Assembly: GCA_907163375.1 (NCBI GenBank)
Contig: CAJQUW010010463.1
Location: 1 to 64,000, forward strand
Length of the DNA stretch: 64,000 nt
DNA from: Prostheceraeus crozeri
Taxonomy: Eukaryota; Platyhelminthes; Polycladida; Euryleptidae
Reading direction: 5' to 3'
This document shows, piece by piece, positions 58,260 to 64,000 of the stretch (position 1 is the stretch's first letter; each line of letters opens with the position of its first letter). The position numbers were made by a program, and so were the translations under genes. Under the pieces are notes generated by a model. It had not been told where the DNA came from and made no database searches. It was given only the letters and a program-made list of their open reading frames with translations.

Positions 58260-61200
58260 TCGTTTGCCGAGCTATTTTCACTTATTTCCCGCCTTTTTAA
58301 AAACTTTGATGTCATATTTATCAAAAGGTGTTTACCGATGACTATTTTCCTTGGTTCCTGCTCTTCTAGGACATTAAAGATGTAGGTCACTTAAGGTAAT
58401 TGAATATCTTTCTACAGTGATCATACTGGTAAGAATCCAGATGTAGTTTGATTGCACAGTGTAGCGCATTTTTTCTGAAATAGAGTTATTTGTGCAAAGT
58501 TGCAATATTGAGGAGCTACTTAGTAGCACAAAAATTTCTCATTTTACCAAGTCGTATTGAAAAACATTTTTCCCTTTTTATTTCTGAACTATGGTAATAA
58601 AAATTCAGCGACAAATACAGATGAGTGTAGGCCTAATCAACGCTGTTCAACTACGGTGCACCACGGATGGAAACCTGCTTCATTTCATAATTTCATGGCG
58701 ATCCTTTACGGGATGGCGGCCGGCAAATTAAGTAACCGACAGGCTGGCATTTCAGGACCAACGTTAGGCTGATTTTACCTTGTCCATACCGGAGGGGGGT
58801 CGACCGTCAGTTGCATTTTTGCTTCGTAAAGCTGTTTTGTGGTCCTCGTAAAAATAAAGCGGTCAACCTTCACTTAAGTGAGTTTTACTTCTATTTAAAA
58901 GTTTTTCACCAAATTCGTTGGATCTGTTGGAACGAAAACCTGGATTTACTAGAACGTCAAATTTGTAACCTATTCAAACAACACTTTTTGAAAGTCTGAA
59001 TCTATGGTTTGAATTATGGTATTTTTTGCAAACATCTTGTATTACTAAGTACATGCAAATTCTAAAACTTCTGAAAAAGCAATTTTCATTATACAGCATC
59101 AATTTTCAACAGAAGTACAGTATTATATAGATATAAGTCTGTGAATCACATCATGGTCATCCAGAACATCATAGTAATCGAATAGATATTGAAAGTTCAA
59201 AAAATTTGCTTTTGTTGGCCAAGGTTTTCCTTTTTGCCAACAATCTATTTTCCCAGAAATTGAACATTTATGATATGTCTCAATGAAAGAATGATAATAT
59301 AAGCAATCGATTATTGCAAATACTGATGTAAATATACCACCGTATACTGAATGAATATGCTGATATATACTATACACAGAAGGCAGTGTTAGATTTGAAC
59401 TGAACAGCAGAAGGGGGAAATCAGATGGTAACTAAGCCATTTTCTCCAAATGTTCGTTTAAACGCGAATTTCGACCGAAAGTTTTTGGTCAACGTCGTAA
59501 TCAAAACCGGGAAATTTGTGATCAAAAGAATTCGGGATCCATTCAATTCTTATGGTGCCACTCGATCGTCCTCGCACCAATAACCTCCGCGAATAATTTT
59601 TAAAAATAGCTGAGGGATAAAAGAGATGATCAAGTTATATTTATTAGGGACTCTCCTATTCAAGTACAATGTATTACCCACATATGGCTAAATAATTCTT
59701 CAAATTAGGTCCGTAGACACCATCCTTGTGAATAAGAAATTTATGTTAGGTCTACGTGTATAAAAGTCCAAATTACCAGAGGATCACTCTATATTTTATT
59801 GCAATTGGGCCTACAATGAATTCAGAAAACCGGACTGCATCAACATTCAAATAGTGAAAAGGTCTGATTTCTAATTCAGCAGATTTTTTACTGTATTAAT
59901 ATGAAAAATGCCATGTGTACGTCGTCGACAAGACCCTGAATAAAATAAGATATCATTCTGGATTCCACACCTTTTGTGATGGTTATGGTGCCTTGACTCC
60001 ATATAGCATTTTCTGCTTCTCGAATGTATTCGCTATCTTTCATAACTAAGAAGTCAAATTACTGATAAAAACGTTCATGAAGAATCGTGAGGAAATTAGG
60101 CCTACAATGTTGATGTGACTCTTACACAAAAGTAATAAATTGATTTTCAATCAATCTGGTTGAGGCAATGTAAGGAATGTAAGGAGGCAATGTCCCCCTC
60201 AGGAAAGGAAAGCATTTTTTCAATGCCGGAGATGAGACAGTGCAGGAGAACTTTCCACTTTCCCTTCCGTCAAATCCAGCACAGATAGTAGACGTGATTT
60301 ATAGTTTTATACGTAGGCCTACTACAACAAATTTACTAGTATTTTGATGCTAGAGTACATGACACTAGTAATTTTGTCTGCAATATATTCTTTTTTTTAA
60401 TTTCATACAATGCCTTGCTTTCCTATCATTAGAGTCGCAAACTTAGAAGAGTACAATACTAGACTGCACGGTTTCTCTTACTTCACATGGACTGCTTGCA
60501 TGTATTTGACCCCTGTATTCGTAAGGTGGTCACTTGACCGCAAGTGGCTTGTGACGCGTAGCCCATGTCATTCGATGACGACCAAGACGGTGTACCAGCA
60601 GATAAATAAGAGCTATAAAAATATATAAAACGTATCAATTTGTCGCTGTTGACAAAATGTAAACGCTTGGCCTGAATAAGTGAAGTTTCACTAAATCATG
60701 AAACATGATGTAGTAATGATTTCGGGAGTGTGATACCTGGAAAGATCAGTAAGAAGAGTCCATTGTCCAGAAATGTTAGCTTGTTGCCCCCCCCCCCCCA
60801 TTAGGGTTATTTCTACCGAATCTTGAAATACGAATGTTGACGCTTTGTCTATGCTTGGCCTGATAAGGGTTAAGTACCGTTTATTAAAAAGCTTAGTAAT
60901 GGCATTTTTAAATTAGTGCATTTTCCTAATAATTTTAATTCCGTGGGTATCTGCAAGTCGACTGTCCTCTTTTTAACCAGGCACATTCGAAGGTGGGTAT
61001 ATGTGCATAAGATCATTTTGAAAATACATAGAATTGGCTACTTATGAAGAAAAAACATCTGCATTTCACATACGCATATTTGAGTTGCATTCAAACCTAT
61101 TCAAATCTTATCATTCTCTTTTTGTACTCATAAGCAATCATAAGTAACGTGTCAGGACAATCAACCAGTTTGGCATTGTAAATAACAATTATTAAAGATA

Positions 61201-61383
61201 TTTATAGCCAAGGTTTGGCAAAATTTCAACATTTTTAAAAATCTGTCAAAATCAGCGACCTTAAATTTTGAATTATTCTGTACACTGCGAAGATGAGTGT
61301 GCTAGAGCATATCACAGATATGGATTCTTACGTCTGCTCGGGTTAGTCTAGAGGTGATATGGTTCTATCTCAGCCACAGTATG
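58260..61383. other. Non-coding stretch, nothing recognised
   Basis: 58600-58850 is G+C-richer and has short protein-like runs but no family that I recognise. A run of 13 C lies at 60787-60799. The rest is AT-rich without gene signals. Confidence 0.4.
60787..60799. repeat. Homopolymer run of 13 C
   Basis: Uninterrupted C13 on the + strand; prone to length variation and assembly error. Confidence 0.95.
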
Positions 61384-61650
61384 CAATGGCAGCAATTGAT
61401 AGAGATTGATTTAGAGATTTATCATCTGCCTTTGACTTGCGTGATTGGCCAAGCACGCGCAATGCATAATGTCAATCGTATTAGGGAGCTACAATTGTCA
61501 CATTGAAGATTGAACATCTGTATGTAAGTGAAAAGTATGTATCTTTGACTCAACTTTCCTCCGTGCTAAATTCATCAAATGGAAATATTATTCACACCAT
61601 TCGACTCCCTCTCGATCTAAATTTACTGTGAGCTTAATGTGGTGTCAATA
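61384..61650 (+). repeat. Unnamed interspersed repeat, copy B
   Basis: Counterpart of 41104-41349, same orientation, with similar order of shared blocks (TTGACTTGCGTGATTGGCCA, ATCTTTGACTCAA, AATATTATTCACACC, GATCTAAATTTACTG). No coding capacity. Confidence 0.65.
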
Positions 61651-62129
61651 GTGATGTGCGGTCAATAGATGCGGTGCATGTGGTGAATGCCTAGCTTAAA
61701 ATCTGTAAATTAACCATTTTTACCTTTCCCAACATTGCGGAAAATTTGGGCATAAGCTTCAATGAAAGGGCTGTCTTATAATCGCATCTTATAGAGCTTT
61801 AACACCGTTGACTCGGTGAGGCATCGCTGCATTCACTGATGCCATCTATTTGCATTGACAAATTCTCAGTCTGTGCACACTGTCTACTCGCGCAGCAGTT
61901 CCTATACAAAGGGCTGCGAAATGAAATGGTGACTGCATTCGGCGAAGTTATCGCATCTCTCACGTTAGGGAAAATGATGCTGACAGGCCAGATCGCATCA
62001 GGCTGACAAAAATGACTTGTGTGCATGTGTATGCATTGTATGTACCGATCCGATTTGTTATATTTTTCATCATACATGTACAATGTACATGTTTTGGGAG
62101 AAAAGAGCGAAGAGGAGTCTTATGTACAA

Positions 62130-62460
62130 TGTAGAACTGTCTTGGACTTTGCCACCGATTTGTTTAACAGGGCATTCGATGTCAGAATATTTGCCGAAAA
62201 AAGCTGGCCGTTGAAGCTGGGCGGCCGACGCACGAACTTCAAATGAACACCGAAGCGTCGAAGGATGGAAAAGCGTGTATTCGCCGCAATACGACGATAT
62301 TTTCGTGGAAGTGTGGAAACCAAAATTTGAATGTCAATTGTGAAACTTCACGTGTAACCTACGAGTGAGGCAAGAAGGCTAACCTCCGTGATAATGTCAT
62401 CGATGACTTCGTCAAAAAGTCCAGGAGGATGGACTTCATTTAAATAATTTCATATATTGA
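62130..62460 (+). other. G+C-richer coding-like patch, unidentified
   Basis: Two overlapping + frames read as plausible protein: VLDFATDLFNRAFDVRIFA in one (to a stop near 62246) and VEGWKSVYSPQYDDIFVEVW in another (62214-62343). NLRDNVIDDFVKKSRRMDFI follows after 62380. The minus strand is also open over 62120-62323. The frame jumps suggest a decayed gene or element rather than an intact exon. No family is recognised. Composition differs clearly from the AT-rich flanks. Confidence 0.3.
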
Positions 62461-64000
62461 CACTGTGAAGGACAAGAGATCCATTGGAACAAATAGTTTT
62501 ATATAATTCCAATAGCAGCCACCAGAGCATCAACCAAAAATGTTCAAGATTCTAGAAACTAGAATTAATGCCCTTTTTGATATCGAATATGATAAATGCT
62601 ACGTGTAAGGACAATGGCTAACTTTGAACGCATGAGTGTTTAAAAATATCAAATTCCGATTCTGCGCATCGCTGGCCAGCCTATCGATAAGTAACAACAC
62701 ACATAAAGTCGATGAAAATGGCTGCAATAGCGCTTCTATAGACATGTTGGTGCCCGTAGTTGTAGAATCGCAATGCTAATCATAATGTTATAGTGCTGAA
62801 ATATTTACATTCAGCAATTCAATTTACTGATCTCATAAAAAAGACAGTCTTCTTTGTAAAATCGTTGTGATTTACATTGCACTCATTTTGACTGATTGAC
62901 TGCAACATGGAATGCAATTCACGCCTATCACTCGCTCATTTCGAAGTCATCAACATAGTCCCGAGAATAATTTGAAAATCATTAAAATACATACAGACAA
63001 AAAAACAGCATAAAGCTGTAGGTTGTGTCCATTTGCATGACGATGACAATTTCTTAAAAACAAGAACTTTTAGCACTAGATCAAGGTGTCCTCAAATCTA
63101 GATCGTTTCTGACCGTCGGACGGGCTGGAAGTTGGCTTCCATCTCTCGTGCATCATCGAAAAGGGCTAGCGTCCTTCCATCTAAGTTCATTGATGAGGAA
63201 ATGAAGACAGTTTAGTTCAAGTTCACGATTTTGTGAACCAGCTCAATTGAACGGAGTTCTTTCATGCTCTCGATGCCATGAAGTATCATCTTCGCTATTC
63301 GATGAAACCACGTGCAACAATCATTTGCAGCACAGCATTTCGAGAGATTACTATTTAGCTTATTACTTAAAGTCTTGTAATTTTATGATGAATTTTATGA
63401 TGAGTATTGCCAAGATTTCATCATCTCGAAATCGATATCGCATTGTGAAAATGAAAAGTATGATTTATAAAAACTGTGCTATGACCTTTTTTAACTTGCG
63501 AAAATGTCGATCATAAATTTCGGAATCAAAATAGCACTTCAAAGTGGAAGAATTCTGAATTTCGAAATCGACTTCTTAATGATGATTTTTTTCACTTAAA
63601 AACCCTGGTTTACCAAATTAGTCAATCGAGGAGGTTAGCGGATCATTTATTGATATATTGGCCCCAAATGCTGGATTCTTTGTATGAACCGTCAAACTCA
63701 ACCGATCGCCGCAATAATTGATATTTGAATCAGTGAAAACCAAATTTCAATTTTCAGTTGCTGCAAGCCGAATTTCATTTGAATAGGACTTCGAGTTTGT
63801 ATACTAAAGTTGATAGCGTAAATGTAATCATAAAATAAATGAAACCACTCATTGATTTTAGCGGAAAAAGTAAAACGTCACCGGCACTTCAAGTGACTTG
63901 TAACCATGATTGAAATGCCTACACAGCCACGAATTGTTGACGGGCAAACTATACTAAATTTATGCTCAGATTGTGTCCTCATTTACTCGTGTCTCAAGCA
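62461..64000. other. Non-coding end of window, nothing recognised
   Basis: One chance frame (63247-63516) opens with VLSCSRCHEV, superficially like a Ly6 start, but has none of the later cysteine pattern and no splice context. Confidence 0.4.

Noticed and set aside
57893-58390. 165-codon minus-strand open frame
   Set aside because: It lies within the right arm of the foldback element, shows no domain, and its text is low in coding character; the inverted repeat explains it.
61799-62083. 94-codon minus-strand frame as an exon
   Set aside because: Protein-like in part (IIFPNVRDAITSPNAVTIS), but no family, no splice sites, and it overlaps repetitive TACATGTA sequence.
63247-63516. Possible second Ly6-type gene (frame opening with LSCSRC)
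   Set aside because: Only the first two cysteines fit; the remaining pattern, signal peptide and splice sites are missing.

Overview
This is a eukaryotic, AT-rich, intron- and transposon-dense window. Dispersed TAGGCCTA/GTAGGCCTAC words, TACATGTA words, and the mix of Tc1, piggyBac, hAT-MITE, RTE-type LINE and Penelope-like debris suggest a marine invertebrate deuterostome, most likely an echinoderm. This is an inference from sequence style, not a database result. Most open frames are short and look random. Coding content is confined to small, spliced exons.

The clearest gene is on the + strand from 27934 to 56630. It encodes a small secreted/GPI-anchored three-finger protein of the Ly6/uPAR class, with the CxCxxxCN ending seen in invertebrate quiver/sleepless-like members. 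Exon 1 (signal peptide) lies at 27934-27985. Exon 2 (first half of the domain, five cysteines) lies at 41702-41821 after a 13.7 kb intron. It is followed by three tandem, homologous, mutually in-frame terminal exons, 3a (46931-47136), 3b (48572-48801) and 3c (56425-56630). Each supplies the last five cysteines, a C-terminal hydrophobic segment and its own stop. All junctions are phase 1, so one promoter plus alternative last-exon choice could make three surface proteins. 3b has an extra hydrophilic tail that may change its anchoring. About 740 bp upstream of 3b and of 3c are also homologous, which records the segmental duplication.

A second, less certain + strand gene may occupy roughly 9.9-25.1 kb. 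A convincing last exon (24650-25114, 154 residues, basic Ser/Arg-rich tail) is preceded by helical, coding-like exons at 21585-21683, 18056-18194 and 9929-9989. Phases agree across the first three, but at least one linking exon before the last was not found.

The rest is repeat landscape: a Penelope-like relic (6.2-7.3 kb), a hAT-type MITE family with perfect 8-bp target duplications, a tRNA-derived SINE pair, several 5'-truncated LINE 3' ends, a Tc1 relic beside an unclassified transposase-like relic, an internally deleted piggyBac element in the intron before exon 3c, a terminal-inverted-repeat element at 50.6-51.3 kb, four long foldback (hairpin) sequences, two minisatellites near exon 3a, and two unnamed interspersed repeat families. 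Large parts of 1-5.8 kb, 13.7-16.8 kb, 33-36 kb and 58-64 kb hold nothing I can name.
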